64,000 bases of DNA from Anticarsia gemmatalis (taxonomy: Eukaryota; Arthropoda; Insecta; Lepidoptera; Erebidae): contig NC_134770.1 of NCBI RefSeq assembly GCF_050436995.1, positions 3,110,501 to 3,174,500 of the forward strand. Direction: 5' to 3'. The first letter of the stretch is position 1; the number at the start of each line of letters is the position of its first letter. The notes beneath the pieces were generated by a model, which saw only the letters and a list, made by a program, of their open reading frames with translations, was not told the origin of the DNA and did not search any database. The position numbers were made by a program, and so were the translations under genes. Shown piece by piece: positions 12,006-25,112 of this stretch.

Positions 12006-13593
12006 GAGCAAATACAAAATAAGTCAGCAATTTCGGTATTGTAGAAGTTATAAGTAAGTAAACAATTCATTATCATTATGAAAGCAATCAGGCTCTTTTT
12101 GTGACTTACAAAATTTCCTCACAGAATCACCCATATTAGAAGTTACAAGCTCCCCACCGCAAGTAATTACTTATGCAATACAAACTTTCCCAAAAAGTTA
12201 CATTTCCACGAAATATACCCACACAGAATACTTTTGCAGAAAATTAATATAACATATTAATACCACCTCACTTCCCCTGCAGCCCAAAGAAAGTTTTCAA
12301 GGGAAAATTTACACATACCTACTTAAACAACATTGATAAAGTAATTCTGGCAACAAATATGGCCGCGAGCAACACGTTGCCAAACTTCTGGCAACACATT
12401 GACACAAAAGTGTCACAGTCTTAACATTACATTAACTCGTATGGCTAATTTCGTGAACCGTAAAATTTTGTCTTCAAACTTTGCAAGATTTCTTGCAGTT
12501 TGGTCCAGTGATTATCGAAGTTTTTTTATTATACTACCTGTTTTGCTAATGTGGTCGTTATCACCTACGAGAGAAGGCCTTTCTGCCCTTAAGAAGGTTG
12601 CTGAAAGTACTTGTCAAACAAACTTTAGCTTCAACATGCATTTTCGGGGGCAATATTTGAAATACCTTTATTTTTAACTAAAATATATAAAATTCTATGA
12701 AGTCCACTTTAGCAATTTAAAAAGGACTTAAGTGGTTATCTATTAATTTAACCAAATAGTCAAAGTTTTAATTTAATATAATAAATATGAAGTTATCCAA
12801 TAATATTTTAATTAAATACGTGTGTTTATCAACCCAAATAAAACAAAACGCTTTATATTTTAATACATGAGCCTTGCGTGTATTACTTCATTAACCCGTA
12901 TACTTCCTCTCAATTAGAAGAATAAACCCACCTTCCGAACATTATAAATGCAAAAGTTTTAATTTCTGGATAGATATTTGTTATTACGTAAATCTTACCG
13001 AAAGGATTTTATTATTACTTTATTTCAAACTTTATATACAGGGCTGTATAAAGGCGGACTTAATGCCAAATTAATGCAAAATCCATTTTAATGAAACTTG
13101 ACAGTGTTCTGTCTTACAATCTTAAACATCAGAATAACACGTAGACTTAAAAAAAACATAATCACTGCCTGGACGAAGTTGCACGTAAAATCTGGTTTCA
13201 AATACCATAAAGTCTAGTTTTTAAACCACAATAACGGTCAAACTTAAGTCTTTAAAATCTCTGACTACCCACAAACAGTCTCACAGTCACTAACAAGTTC
13301 TAAGACACTATAATGTTTATTTCACTGGTGTTTATAGGTTTAATTATCGTTTGAAACTTAGGGGAGGTATTTAGGGATCCATTTAAAGTGTTGTGTGGTT
13401 TTAATTAAAGGTACCTAACGTCTAATTGGGAGTTCGACGACAAATGCTCAGCAACACAAAGGCGAGGATTGGAACGGATTAAATAGGGACAATTTGTTTT
13501 TTGAAGGGGTTTCAAGGATTACAATTTAAATTCTTATTTATAGATGTTTGGAGTTTTTGACTCTTGTTAAAATGTTTAATGTAAGTATGTTGA
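12006..13593. other. no supported gene; small motifs
   Basis: Around 12351-12396 TGGCAAC occurs twice directly and once inverted (GTTGCCA). At about 12942-12960 ATTATAAATGCAAAAGTTTT looks like the start of a family 2 Helitron-like element that then fades. The open frame at 12399-12677 has no recognisable product. Confidence 0.35.
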
Positions 13594-13800
13594 CACCGTG
13601 GCGCAGTGGTAAAGGTCACCACGCCGCTACCATTGCGTCTGGAGGTCGTGGGTTCGAATCCCACACGGAATAATTATTTTTGCGATCCACTAATAATTGT
13701 TTCGGGTCTGGTTGTGCTTTGTGTCAGTTGTGTGTATGTTTGTCAAAGTCCATGCGATACATGAGCAATTTATAGTGCGGGAGCTTGTCATAAAAAAATG
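13594..13800 (+). mobile_element. tRNA-derived SINE (family B)
   Basis: The A box (CGTGGCGCAGTGG) and B box (GGGTTCGAATCCC) are both well kept and spaced as in a tRNA. The body includes TTGTTTCGGGTCTGGTTGTG and ends with GCGGGAGCTTGTC and an A-rich (AAATG)-type tail. Members of the same family lie at 20300-20395, 30595-30745 and 49745-49960. It is the best-preserved copy of this family in the window. Confidence 0.85.
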
Positions 13801-14670
13801 AAAATGAAATGAAAGAATGAGTAACAAAGTACAAAATACCAAACACCTACTAAATCCAGAATTACCAAGAGGTAAGACTTAAAAAGAGAGCCAAGATTTG
13901 AATTCGCTAGTAATGTTTACGAAGATGATATCCAGGAAAAGGAGCTTTTTCGAGCTAAATTAAAGAATAATTTGATATTGTGCAAGCTGACAGAAAAAAA
14001 ACAGAACAATTGCTGACCTTGCCACCATATACGATAAATACTCAGAAACCACGAAAGGCATAGAAGATAGCTACATTGCCGACTGTCCCTGTATTACATT
14101 GTTATAATACAATATCTATTTATTTACGTGCTCTCCTGAACACAGTTTATTTCTGTACCCGAGTTAATTTACCAAAACAAACTACACTAACAAACCGTTG
14201 ACCCTTATTCATAGCAATACAAAACTAGCAAAAACAAAATTACATTTTAAGGTAAGTATGGATTAGAGCAGTTATTTGTCGCACCACATTGACATTTATG
14301 ACGAACTTTGAAATTACAAACGCGGTTTTTCAATGACCGACTTAGTGATACGTTCGTCGGACGTCCAAAATACTAGTCAATGGGTATGGAGAATATAATA
14401 AAACAACTTTGCGCGCATTCTGTTACTATTAAACATGTGATCGCTAATGCAATGACTACCAAGCAACTCTAACAGCAACGATTAATCATAGAAATTTTAG
14501 TAACAATACAGTTATTTTATCTAAAATTAATTATAAAAATTTAATTTCATCAATTTGACACGTAACACATCTTAAAAATTATTATAAGAACTAAAGGTTC
14601 TACATAAAGCCACAATGATCATAACAAGTTCTTACTACGATGTAAATAAGAATTGTGACATTAGTTTAGG
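13801..14670. other. no supported feature
   Basis: AT-rich sequence with no convincing open frame, repeat end or regulatory cluster. Confidence 0.4.
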
Positions 14671-14728
14671 GTGCCAATAGCCAGTTGCGCTCACAGGTAG
14701 GTAAATGATCTGTGGGTTAAGCAAATTC
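14671..14728 (+). mobile_element. retroposon fragment (family E, upstream part)
   Basis: GCCAGTTGCGCTCACAGGTA and TCTGTGGGTTAAGCAAA match the upstream part of the family E copy at 48664-48895 read in reverse. The rest of the element is absent. Confidence 0.6.
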
Positions 14729-15653
14729 GTAATTACGTTCGTGTAGCTAATGTTCGCACGTTCACATTAGACCGTCTCTAATGTATACTGATCACATCGT
14801 ACCATATATCGCAACACCAGGTATTCGTCAAGGGAAATCAAAATAACAGCGCGTGTCACAACCACGTGAGTTTCAAGCTAAATTCTGGCTTTAATATACT
14901 TTCACTAGAACTGCATATTTGTTGAATTTTGTATCATTTTGTTGTATATTTTTGGGAATTTAATTAGTTATGGAATTTTTGTGGAGGACACTAAAATATT
15001 TTCGGATCCTGTTACAGAATATCTCTATTGAATCTAAATTCACAAAAATACGTTATATTTTAGGCACAAAATTATAGAAATCATTGAAATTACGCTCAGT
15101 TTATCTAATGCCAAAACGGTAAGCATTGCAAAATAAAATCCATGATCATGTTAATTCCCGTACTCTCTGACATTAAAGCGTGACGACGTCAGTTCTTCTT
15201 TCAGTTTCAGTTATTTTTTTAAATAATTTAGCTTACAGGATAACACAGAGGTAACTTTTATTATACCAAATTAACCCTACTTTGTTTTACTAAAATTGCA
15301 CACATATCACGTGGTTAATTAATTAACAATCAGCTTCAAAGTTACGATTATCGAAAAACACAAACATTTTTCTTTTTAATATAATATTAGAAACCATTTC
15401 CCTACCATAAAACAAATCACATGCTACATAACGTTTTAATATCCCTACAAACAAAAACAGTTCAAAGAAACATTCCTTTGCAAATAAAGGTAAAAGATAA
15501 AAAGATGAAAAATCAAATCAGTTGTGATATATTTGAGGTAGTGCCTTTTGTTCCTGTGCCATTACCTCCGTGGCTAATGGTTCCCTTGTGCGCTTTGAAA
15601 CGCTGTCTCACTGTAGTAGAGGAGCTTACTGCAAACAGTATCGTTTTACTGAA
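14729..15653. other. no supported gene
   Basis: An open frame at 15421-15678 runs into the tandem duplication that follows and shows no recognisable motif. Nothing else is supportable. Confidence 0.4.
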
Positions 15654-16045
15654 GATGACTGGCTGGCATGTGCAGTAATTGACCGTTTTTTGAGTTTTTT
15701 TTTCTGGAATATATGTTATGAACCCCCAAGTTTTTAGATATAACGTTTTAGTATTTTAGCCAAATAGCGTAACAAAAAAAATTTATAAAAATAAGCTAAT
15801 ATTTTCTCCGGAATACAATGTAACCCGCAATTTATCACAACTTTTGTAGATGACTGCACGAGCACTAATAGACCGTTTTTTGAAGAAATTTTAATATTAT
15901 TTCTAGAATTAAGTGTTATGTACCTGTTATTAAATGAAACGTTTTAGTATTTTAAAGTTAATAGCGTAACAGAACATTTAAACTAATATTTTCTCTAAAA
16001 TACAGTGTGATCCGCAATTTATTAATTCAAACGTTGTAGTATCGT
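15654..16045 (+). repeat. tandem duplication, about 195-bp unit, two copies
   Basis: Copy 1 is 15654-15848 and copy 2 is 15849-16045. Landmarks in the same order in both are GATGACT, GACCGTTTTTTGA, an AACGTTTTAGTATTTTA block, AATAGCGTAACA, CTAATATTTTCTC and CCGCAATTTAT. The copies are well diverged, so this is an old event. No coding content is evident. Confidence 0.8.
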
Positions 16046-16679
16046 CGTCAGAAAAGCAGAAGTGACAATGTTGCTTTTGTTAGATTACTTGACTGAGACT
16101 GGCTTCGCTTATTAATATCTAAAAAAGTTGCGTACACAGAGCAATATACGTTATTATGAACTAACTGTCAAATGGACCTAGTAAAATAGCATAGATAGCT
16201 ACCGTATTTATGAAAGAAAAATAATATTACATATTTTTTTCATTACAACATTATACTTTTTAACTTTTCATAAACTTTGTTGGTAACATAAACAATTTTA
16301 TTGTCATTTTTCAATATACATTTATAATATATTTTTATATTGTCTCTCACAGAAATTCCGTTTACCTCAAAACAAAAAACGTGCATACTCATTTCGCTTA
16401 ATGTAACAGGAAAACATATCTGTAAAATCATTGGCAAACTTCCGTAGCCGGGAGCTCTTGCCCTATTTCATATAATAGCATAATGGCTTCGATCTCTCAT
16501 TCCGAATACGATTCTGTTTGTTTAAAGTTGCTTTACTCCCAAGGGTATTTTTTCATGTTTTGCTTCTGTTTTCAGATATTTTGTGGGTCTGGAAATAGAA
16601 TAGAAGTAATTTGTTTAACCCTTATCTGTGGAACTGTTGAGTGTCCTTTAGAAATGAGAGAGGATAGGTTTTGATTTCA
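16046..16679. other. no supported gene
   Basis: Short open frames at 16243-16437 (minus) and 16483-16674 (plus) have no recognisable features. Confidence 0.4.
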
Positions 16680-16760
16680 CCACGCTGGACGATGTAGCAC
16701 GCGAGCTTATTGTTATATACCGTGCGCATTACCAAACTCTGGGCTGTCATTGAAAAGTAT
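16680..16760 (-). mobile_element. SINE family C body fragment
   Basis: GAGCTTATTGTTATATACCG and ACCAAACTCTGGGCTGTCAT match the body of the SINE just downstream and of the copy at 20525-20793. The head is missing. It abuts the next copy of the same family. Confidence 0.5.
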
Positions 16761-16794
16761 ACTAATATATTAATATAATAGCACGCTTGTTATA

Positions 16795-17330
16795 TCCGAA
16801 GGTGTAGACAGAAGTGTATGAAATATTCCCTCCTTTCGGCATTAACAATATAAGTCTCATTTAGTAGGGGCGAGCCCTTTGTTATATTCCGGGAACATTG
16901 CCTAACTCCGCTCGAATTTATCTTAGAATATTTCTCAATAGTAAGAAATAATCTAACACTAGCTGACCCGCGCAACTTCGTTTGCTTCACATAAGAGAGA
17001 ATGGGTCAAAATTTTACCCGGTTTTGTAACATTTTTTATTGCTACTCTGTTTCTATTGATCGTAGCGTGATGATATATAGCCTATAGCCTTCCTCGATAA
17101 ATGGACTATCTAATACTGAAAGAATTTTTCAAATCGGACCAGTCGTTCCTGAGATTAGCGCGTTCAAACAAACAAACAAACAAACTCTTCAGCTTTATAA
17201 TATTAATATATTATATAAGTATAGATAAATTCGAAAAGTCCAATATCTACTTGCTTACACGGAAATCGAACCCAAGACCCCGTGAACGGTACTACACTAC
17301 CGCCCAACCGACAGGGGTTACAAAAGAAGA
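16795..17330 (-). mobile_element. SINE family C split by a Helitron
   Basis: On the minus strand the tRNA-like head (A-box-like TCGGTTGGGCGGTAG, B box GGGTTCGATTTCC) lies at about 17325-17255. The body with GGGCTCGCCCCTACTAAATG lies at 16795-16958. The Helitron at 16959-17225 separates them. Without the insert the SINE is about 268 bp, close to the 269 bp of the uninterrupted copy at 20525-20793, which supports one disrupted element. Confidence 0.75.
16959..17225 (-). mobile_element. Lep1-type non-autonomous Helitron
   Basis: Read on the minus strand it starts TCTATA, has a (GTTT)n tract and CGCGCTAATCTCAGGAACGA, and ends GCGCGGGTCAGCTAG. The flanks are A and T, as expected for Helitron insertion into AT. 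A short hairpin precedes the CTAG end in intact copies (CGCAA, loop, TTGCG). It encodes no protein and would depend on a Rep/helicase supplied elsewhere. It lies inside a SINE and is therefore younger than it. Confidence 0.9.
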
Positions 17331-18189
17331 GTTTTCTTAGAAAAAAAACAAGAATATATTTATGAATTCCCTTTGGTGACACGCCCACGGTTTTCCAATT
17401 ACCATAAAGTACGTTACAAAGAAAGTGTAGTATACAATATAATCCTATTATAACATTGTTACAAGAGTTAAATAAATTATTCCCAAGAGGATTTTTCGGT
17501 ATGAAAAGTTGGTAATATAAGGTTATCGGTTCGTACGAATTATACGATTACTGGGGTTAAAGTAATACTTTATTCCATTCGATTTTATTGCGCTAAATTA
17601 AAATTATTCAGCTATTATTAGTATGCATATTATGTATCTCAATTGGCAATAAGTAGGTATATTATGTCAAATTAATAGCTACTATGCAGTACATTGCTAA
17701 CGTGTCACTCAACATCATCTTAACTAAAAAACAATGTAGGTCATAATTATCAACTAAAATAAACATATGCAATTAGACAATATTACTTGAAAAAATATTT
17801 CATGAACATTGTCCTATTTCAAAAACCATTTACAAATCAAGTCCATAAGCGGATAAATTATAAATAATCAAATACATAAGTAATATGAAATAAATCCTTA
17901 CAGATCAGACCAAAATAACTCCTACGCATAAATATATTATTTCATACCCATTTAAAGATTTCTAGAAACCCTATATAATTTTCCTTTTGATCCTTCAATA
18001 AAGCCTATAAAAAACGCTAATAGCTATTGCCCAAGAAATTATTAAAGAGCTCTGTATGCAAGGTTCACGGTTGTTTGCAAAATTTTGAATTTCAACGTCA
18101 GTGACCTGTACACTTATGCAGCTGACGGTGGCCTGTTTACTTCTGTTACTATAGCTACTATATTTTTGGTTTTCATAGAGTTATTAATT
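17331..18189. other. no supported feature
   Basis: Very AT-rich, with no recognised repeat ends or plausible coding frames. Confidence 0.4.
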
Positions 18190-18440
18190 ATACGCCAGAA
18201 AACGCAAAAAAAAGAAATAAATAAATAAAAACTTTATTCAAGACATTATTTAAATGTGTTTGGCATCACATTGCTGAAGTCTTGCAAAAAGGTCAATTGC
18301 GTAGTAGTCGTAACCGGTGGTCTTGTATGACATGATGTATAGATGTGAATGAAGCAAGGGATGTTCGACCTTACCAAGTGGTGTGTGTATGTATATGTAT
18401 GTAAATTGTGCATGCTAAAGCCGTTCACTGAGTTGTCGAA
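18190..18440 (-). mobile_element. probable LINE 3' untranslated end
   Basis: On the minus strand the sequence runs through GACTACTACGCAATTGACC and GACTTCAGCAATGTGATGCC. It ends at a polyadenylation-like GAATAAAG followed by (ATTT)n. This layout is typical of lepidopteran non-LTR retrotransposon 3' ends. No reverse transcriptase sequence remains. A gene 3' UTR is the main alternative. Confidence 0.45.
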
Positions 18441-19700
18441 CTACCCTACATAGACATTAATTCAGCCACAAATAAGCCTTAAAACTAACACAATAAATTC
18501 AGAACAAGGCTTTCTACAAACTACAACAGATAATAAACTTCACTTGCGCCATGTTCCTAAAACCTAACAAACTTCTGAAAAACTAACCCTACTCAATTTA
18601 CACGAAATATCGAATTAATTTACATATTCTCTACATTGAAATTTCAACTTTATTATAACGCCGTAAGGTTTATATTAGTATGGGGGAATGTTTTCGCAGA
18701 AGGCACGTTTGGATGGTCCAATAAGTGAAGTAGAAAAAACAGGACTTGTGCACCCGCAACACTGCAGCAAATTTTCATTGTGAGCATAGGGTTTTAATAA
18801 AAAACTTGGTCGTGGAGATTATCTTTAGTGAGGTTTAATAAGTACGAACAAGACTGACGGACTTTTAATATTAAGAAAAGTGTAAAAAATCATTTGGATC
18901 GTCCACTCTTAGCCTAGACTCAAAATCCAATGGTCGTCTGGGTGAGACTGTTGTAAACAGAAATCATATCAAAAAACTAGGAGTACAGGTTAAAATCATG
19001 ACATAAAAATAATATACGACACGACATATTAATCAACTCTCAAAAGTACGGACTGTAGAAAATCGCGCTGCTAGAAATTATTTAACCGAAGGTAGGACAC
19101 CTTCCGTAAAATAATTTCTATTGGATATGTATTCATGAACGAAATAAGTAACAATTACACCAATTTTATCTCCCTTCATAAAAAATTGCACAAATTGTCG
19201 ACATAATCTACATAACATTTGAAATGACACAAAACTTCTCAATTACAATCATTTGAGATAACCGAACGTTTCGCACACGCGCTCATAACGATCAAACTTG
19301 GGCCTTTCCGAACAAATATTCTAATATTAATGACGTTTTCACGATGATTGATGACGTCACAAGTTGCCATTTACTCACTGACATTATCGTTGATAACAAA
19401 TGTAGGTTCGATCGATTCGATTCTCATTAGATGTGTTTTATCTCCGGATTCTGTGTTTTGAAACAGATTTACATAATTTCATGTAAATTCCGATTCGGAA
19501 TTTTTCTTTTGAGAATTTTTTAGAGGCTTACAGCTATTATTTCGTTCTTATAACCGATTTTTGGTTGTGGAATTATCATAAAGTAACCTTTAACAACTGA
19601 TGTTTAATGCCTGTAAATTTATGAAACAAGTTTTCGTTAACAAAATGATTCTTCTCCTTAATTGGCCACAAATGTCTATGTCTGTTAGCTTTATAACACA
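18441..19700. other. no supported gene; hairpin and CRE
   Basis: It holds the inverted repeat at 19072-19120 and a perfect CRE palindrome (TGACGTCA) at 19352-19359, both discussed elsewhere. Confidence 0.4.
19072..19120. repeat. 22-bp-arm inverted repeat (hairpin)
   Basis: The arms 19072-19093 and 19099-19120 pair with two mismatches around a 5-base AGGAC loop. The outer TAGAAATTATTT and AAATAATTTCTA match perfectly. It is shorter than a usual animal microRNA precursor. It could be a MITE relic or simply a cruciform-prone site. Confidence 0.7.
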
Positions 19701-19957
19701 ATAGCTGACCCGCGCAACTTCGCTTGCGTCACGTAAGAGAGAATGGGTCATAATTTTCCCCGTTTTTGTAACATTTTTCGTTACTGCTCCGCTCCTAATG
19801 GTCGGTGCGTGATGATAGTAGTAGCCTATAGCCTTCCTCGATAAATGGGCTATCTAACAGTGAAAGAATTTTTCAAATCGGACCAGTAGTTCCTGAGATT
19901 AGCGCGTTCAAACAAACAAACAAACAAACTCTTCAGCTTTATAATATTAAGTATAGA
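19701..19957 (-). mobile_element. Lep1-type non-autonomous Helitron
   Basis: It carries the same core as 16959-17225, including TCAAATCGGACCAGTAGTTC and the (CAAA)n tract, and ends TATAGA before T on the plus strand. The terminal CTAG has decayed to ATAG at 19701-19704. No coding capacity. Confidence 0.9.
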
Positions 19958-20299
19958 TTTTAGTTAGAAAAATTAATACATTTCTTTTAAAAGATAAAAT
20001 TCTCATAGTGTGAATATTTTTTTATTCAGTATTATTCTATGAGTATTCTTTCAGTATTATAATTATAAAGTATTATACAGTCCAACAACATAGTAGGAAA
20101 CGGCGACTTAGTGTGCTAGGTTTTCAGGTGGCTGAGGTACATAAAAATATAAATTTAAAACTTCAGTGACCCGCAAGCGTAACGAACGATTGCTTTCTTG
20201 CTAAACCGTACTTTATTTTAGACATACACAGAATTATTCTTTACAACCTAGATCAATCGTACACGCCAAGGCTGACTTCTAAGTTGTCGGACTATAAGA

Positions 20300-20395
20300 T
20301 TTAATTGTAGTCCACGGAAACTTCATATCAAAACATGTAAGCAACAAACACAAAAAACTTCCAGACCCGAAATAACTAATTTGTGGAACTTAACA
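20300..20395 (-). mobile_element. SINE family B body fragment
   Basis: On the minus strand TTATTTCGGGTCTGG followed by a TTTGTGTTTGTTGC stretch matches the body of the SINE at 13594-13800. The tRNA-like head is not present. Confidence 0.45.
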
Positions 20396-20524
20396 TTTTC
20401 TTTTTCTGACAGGTAATTTCAAGTCTCTCCTGACTAGCGGCATATGTATTTCAATTCCTTTGAAATAAATCCAGTTACTTCTCAAAAATAATTGTACCTA
20501 AATATGGTTTACATACATACATAA

Positions 20525-20793
20525 TATACCCGAAGTTTTAGATAGAAGTATATGAAATAACCACGTTTCGCCATTAAAAATGTTAGGTTCATGTAATACA
20601 GGTGCGCCTTCTGCCATTCCCCGGGCTCTACACCAAATTTCATGCTACTGTTGAGAAATTATTATATATATTACAATGTAAATTAGAAAAAAATAATAGT
20701 ACTTTGCTTGCCCTGAGTGTCGAACCCCTATCGAAACCCCTCATGATCCATAGTAGGATACACTACCGACCGCGCCACTGAGGCGGTCTTATA
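20525..20793 (-). mobile_element. tRNA-derived SINE (family C), near complete
   Basis: On the minus strand the head begins GACCGCCTCAGTGGCGCGGT at 20788, with a B-box-like GGGGTTCGACACTC. The body carries the GGCGCACCTGTATTACATG segment near the 3' end. About 269 bp, used here as the length reference for the split copy at 16795-17330. Confidence 0.75.
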
Positions 20794-23700
20794 AATAAAT
20801 ATTATATTACTCATAAATACTATGTCCTTTACAAACACCCAAAACATTCCTCACAAAATTCTAATATGTATCTTTACGATGAAACTTCCTACACGCCCAC
20901 CCATCTATTACCCGTCCTTGAACAAAATTACTGTAGTGACCATCCCTTCGTCATAACTAATGCACGTTACAGAATAACCATCAATTTCGTCGCCTTGGTA
21001 ACTTTGCTGGACTTATGACGTCATCAGTGTTTTTTTTTATGTAGAGGTTACATATAATTTTGTGTATTTGTAGTGCACATACTCAAGTGACGGTAAATGC
21101 AAAAGTATGCTTATTATGAACTCTAGAAACTGTTTTTACCTTATTCATTACATGGCTTTCATGACTGCCGTCTGCCAGGTTACTTGTATGTAGTCAATTT
21201 CGAAGATTTTTCTGTACGATTGATGCCTGCTTTCTGCTCATCAAACATTATTTACTATCGTACTACATATTCCTGAATATCACAAAAAATCTATCCACTA
21301 TACCTAACGCAGTGTAGCTTGACTACAGCATAAATAACAAATACCATATGAAGACTGCTTCAGCAATAATACCATAGAGTGGAAAACCCACACGACTAAA
21401 TTAAATTAGTCCTCTCCTATTTTCTTCGCAGTTTCAGTTACTGCAACGACTGAAAACAAGCGCTCTAAAGCTGACCTCATTCTCTCCAAAACAAAAAAAG
21501 TAAAGCCATCCATTCAATTTTACAGATATCAAATTGTCTTCCCAAAGCTCTCGTCAGCTAACAAATTGAAAACTAAAATCCATTTGTAACTGCCCGCTTG
21601 GTTCAACGTCTTTAGGGCTTGGTTCAAGTCCATTTATTTTAGCGTCATGTAAACATGCTAGCTACTGTCTGAGACAAGATTATGATATGATAGTTTGAGG
21701 AATAGTTGAGCAGGTGATACTTGCATGTGTTTCTTGTCGTAGTACGGGACTGTCTTAAATTATGTGCTAGTCGAAACTTCTATATGCTAACAATATTTGA
21801 AATTGAAATTGTGTGCTAGTTTCAATAATAATGGTAACTGTATCTGTTATAACCTTTTTAAAGTGATGAGGCGTCTTCAAATCCATGTCAAAATAGTATT
21901 ATTCAGTATCTGCGAGAGATTAACTAGGTATTTTACCGGTGGTCACACTAGTGTTTTGCAGTTCCACACCCAGGACAACTCACGATGCGTCTTTGAAAAA
22001 TATAAATTACTGCGCAGATAACTGGACCTTAATAATCCCACCTTACTTCAAAAACGAAAAAAGCTAAATAGGCTAGGTTTTCATTAATATCCTTTTACAA
22101 CCAAGAAAATAAGCGACCATATTGCCAAACTAAAAGCCTCAAAAAGTGATTATATAACTCACACTTCCCCAAAAAAAGGGTTAACCAGAAAAAAGTAAAC
22201 GTAACGAAAACCATCGCATAAACGTTACATCCATATAAATCGAATACCGATACATTATGAGAGCTTCCTTTATCGACGCCCAGAAGTATCGTAACTAGAG
22301 TGTCAACATACAACTAGCCAAATTTCAACCTTCCCTTTTGCTGCAGAAGGTCGAAAATTGCTTGGGAGAGTATTCTTTAAGGGTCTAAATGACAGTGAAT
22401 TCCCTGCAAAGATAACGAATGACCTTTGTTAAGACGCCTTTGTATATTCAATCTTGTTCTTTTAAGGCTTCAGAAGAATGTAGGTCCTTTTATTTGTTGT
22501 ACTTTCATTTTTCGTAGATGTGTTGGTATAATGATGATGGGACGGTTGAAATGAAAGGATTGGAATAGGTGGAGAAAATCAATGGGGGTAGAGACTTGAG
22601 ATAAAAATGGAGGTGTAAGTAATAGCTTTACATTTCCAAGGCCCGTTTTCCCATGCCTGGATAATATTTAGATAGCTTACCAGATGAAATTTTAAGAGTA
22701 GTTTTCATACTTCTTTACATCTTGCAGCAAATTGGTTATCTGCGGCTTATTCATAAGCTGTACAAATAAAAAGGTTTGAACGCCACACTTACGCAATTGC
22801 TTAATTTTATAAGAACTTGAAGCGGTTTTCTCAGTCACAGGACTAAGAAGTCTACTTTTAGCACTTGTAAATACGATTTCATGACAATTATAAGCTTTTA
22901 TTTGTTATAAGGTAATTTAAAGAATTTCTTAAATTAACTCATCCTGGAAAAGCATTCTGCTTTAGTTTGATTCAAACAGTGTAGGTATTGGGACCATAAG
23001 AGCTGAAAAAAAATTGCTGAAAGAGAAATTTTTCAGTATTACGACTTAATTTTCATTGAGCCGTCATAAAAATAAGACAGGAGAAGCATTACTAAAACTC
23101 CATTAGAATCAGTCATTGCTTGCTATTTGTATCGATGTATAATACGTACCTGTGAAATCAGTTCACAGAAAACAAACTTCTACGAAAAACACAGTTGACT
23201 GCAGTTAATTTTTGCCTTTACATTTGTGTAAATTGAGTGTAGTTACGTTTATTTGCTGTTTCCTTTTGATAAAGTGTATTGTATCTTTGTAGGGGACTGA
23301 TCATGTGTAACATGAATAACAGGATGGAATTAAATTTCGCAGAATTCATGGCAAATCATTGAATGAACACTGTAGATATCCATTCAATTTAAGTTGTTGA
23401 TTTTGTGCATCATACACGTGGCTTGTTTGTAGGGTTTGATTTCCATGTGGATTGTTATTATAACCCAAAAAACCGGGATCACAGACAGGCTACTACTAAA
23501 ATCAGACCCATTAAGTGTAAATGGGGGATGTAACCTTGCACGCGTGTCAAGACATCTAGTACAACATATCTGTAAACCCCGTTAGCTCAGTTATGTACAT
23601 CATAAAGCAATGTATTATGTAACCGTCGACCTGTGAACAGGCTCGGTGTTAGATACACCTGAATTCAGACTAGGGCTACCTGAAAGGTACAGCCTATTGG

Positions 23701-25112
23701 GATTATACCCTGAATCTGAATGCGAAAAGAATGGGTCAAGGTTTATAATAAAAATATTTTAGATATGTGTATGTAGATTTTATTTTATAAACGGACAGTA
23801 AAAGAGACTCGTTACAGGGATTTTATAATCGAAATAATATGTAACACTTTTGCGTGGAAATTGAACTTATTTTGTCTCAGCTTAGTGAAGTAGGTGACCA
23901 GAAAATATTACTTTTGAAGTAAGTGCTCATAAAATGGTATTTAGGAATATCGAACTTTGGATTGTAAGGTCACACATTTTCACTGAAATACATGCCCTTC
24001 TCTAGTACACGTTGAAGCTATAAAGTTATAGGAAACCTAGGCAAAAATTCGCTTTATACATGGCAACCCTAATCAGACCTATTTAGCTAGGTCGCAAACG
24101 TGCCAGATTCCCGCTATGTGGGGTAATTTGACGTCACAGAACATTTACCCGCATTAGGGGTAAAGCTCCACTGACACGGCTCTGCGTCCAATGACGGCTA
24201 ATCACTTGATTTCATTCATTTTATGCATTTCCCTGTGAAAAGGGGTAATTTTGTAGAACTTTTGTTTACGTTAATTACATGGAGCGCGTTTTAGAAACAA
24301 GTATGTAATATGCATGTGTCAAATACTCAGTTATCCGCAAAACGTAAGCTTGACTTCAATACTCAGAGCGAAGTTACAGTTACACATGCTTAATACTTAG
24401 TATCACGTGTGTCGAAACATTGCTAATAAAGAGGGTCATTCTGAATCTGCTCTAACCGCGCAATTTTGTTAGGCATGGTACTTGCAATGCAGGTGGACGT
24501 CAATAATAATATGCGAAAAAACATGCTACACCAAATCAAATGTTTCAGTTTCACCAGCACGCTTATTTTGAGCATGCTGTAATTTACTGTACACAAGTAA
24601 AACGTCAAGCCCAGATTTGTCACAAGCTTGCCGAGAAACGAAAGTCGTTTAGAAAATTTTTGGATCAGTCTAGGAATGGAATGGGATAACTCTACGAAAA
24701 AAATACACCAAAATACATCTTACCAAAAAGATAACATGTTAGCTGGAGTCGCAGGTGCCTATATTCCTTCTGATAACCTATTTAATAATAATCTAGAAGT
24801 CGCAAAAAACCTTAGAATAACCTGTCTTACTAAGTAAACTACAGTATTTACTTTTTATTTGTCTTCCACTTTTATTATACGAAACCAATTGATCACTTGA
24901 GCTCAAATTGATTGTACGCCAGCCTTTATTTTCTTTGATTAAATGGGTTGCGAGCTCTTAGGAAGGCTATTGATTGAAACACTGTTGTTTTATTACTACG
25001 CTCGATACAATGAACTGGAGTCTTTGTAGACGATAATAACGTAATTGGAAAAGAAAATTATGTTTGAAGTCTTACTGTAAGTAAAATTGAGAAAAAAAAA
25101 TATTGTCACCTC
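20794..25112. other. long stretch without supported genes
   Basis: Two CRE palindromes lie here (21016-21023 and 24129-24136). The second sits in a slightly G+C-richer patch, 24080-24190. Open frames at 21797-22021, 22095-22313 (minus), 24423-24623 (minus) and 24628-24837 lack any recognisable domain or supporting context. Confidence 0.4.

Noticed and set aside
13594..13675. Possible true tRNA gene
   Set aside because: A and B boxes are good, but the sequence continues into a SINE body with an A-rich tail and does not close a tRNA acceptor stem. The same applies to the heads at 2341, 20788, 32673 and 38951.
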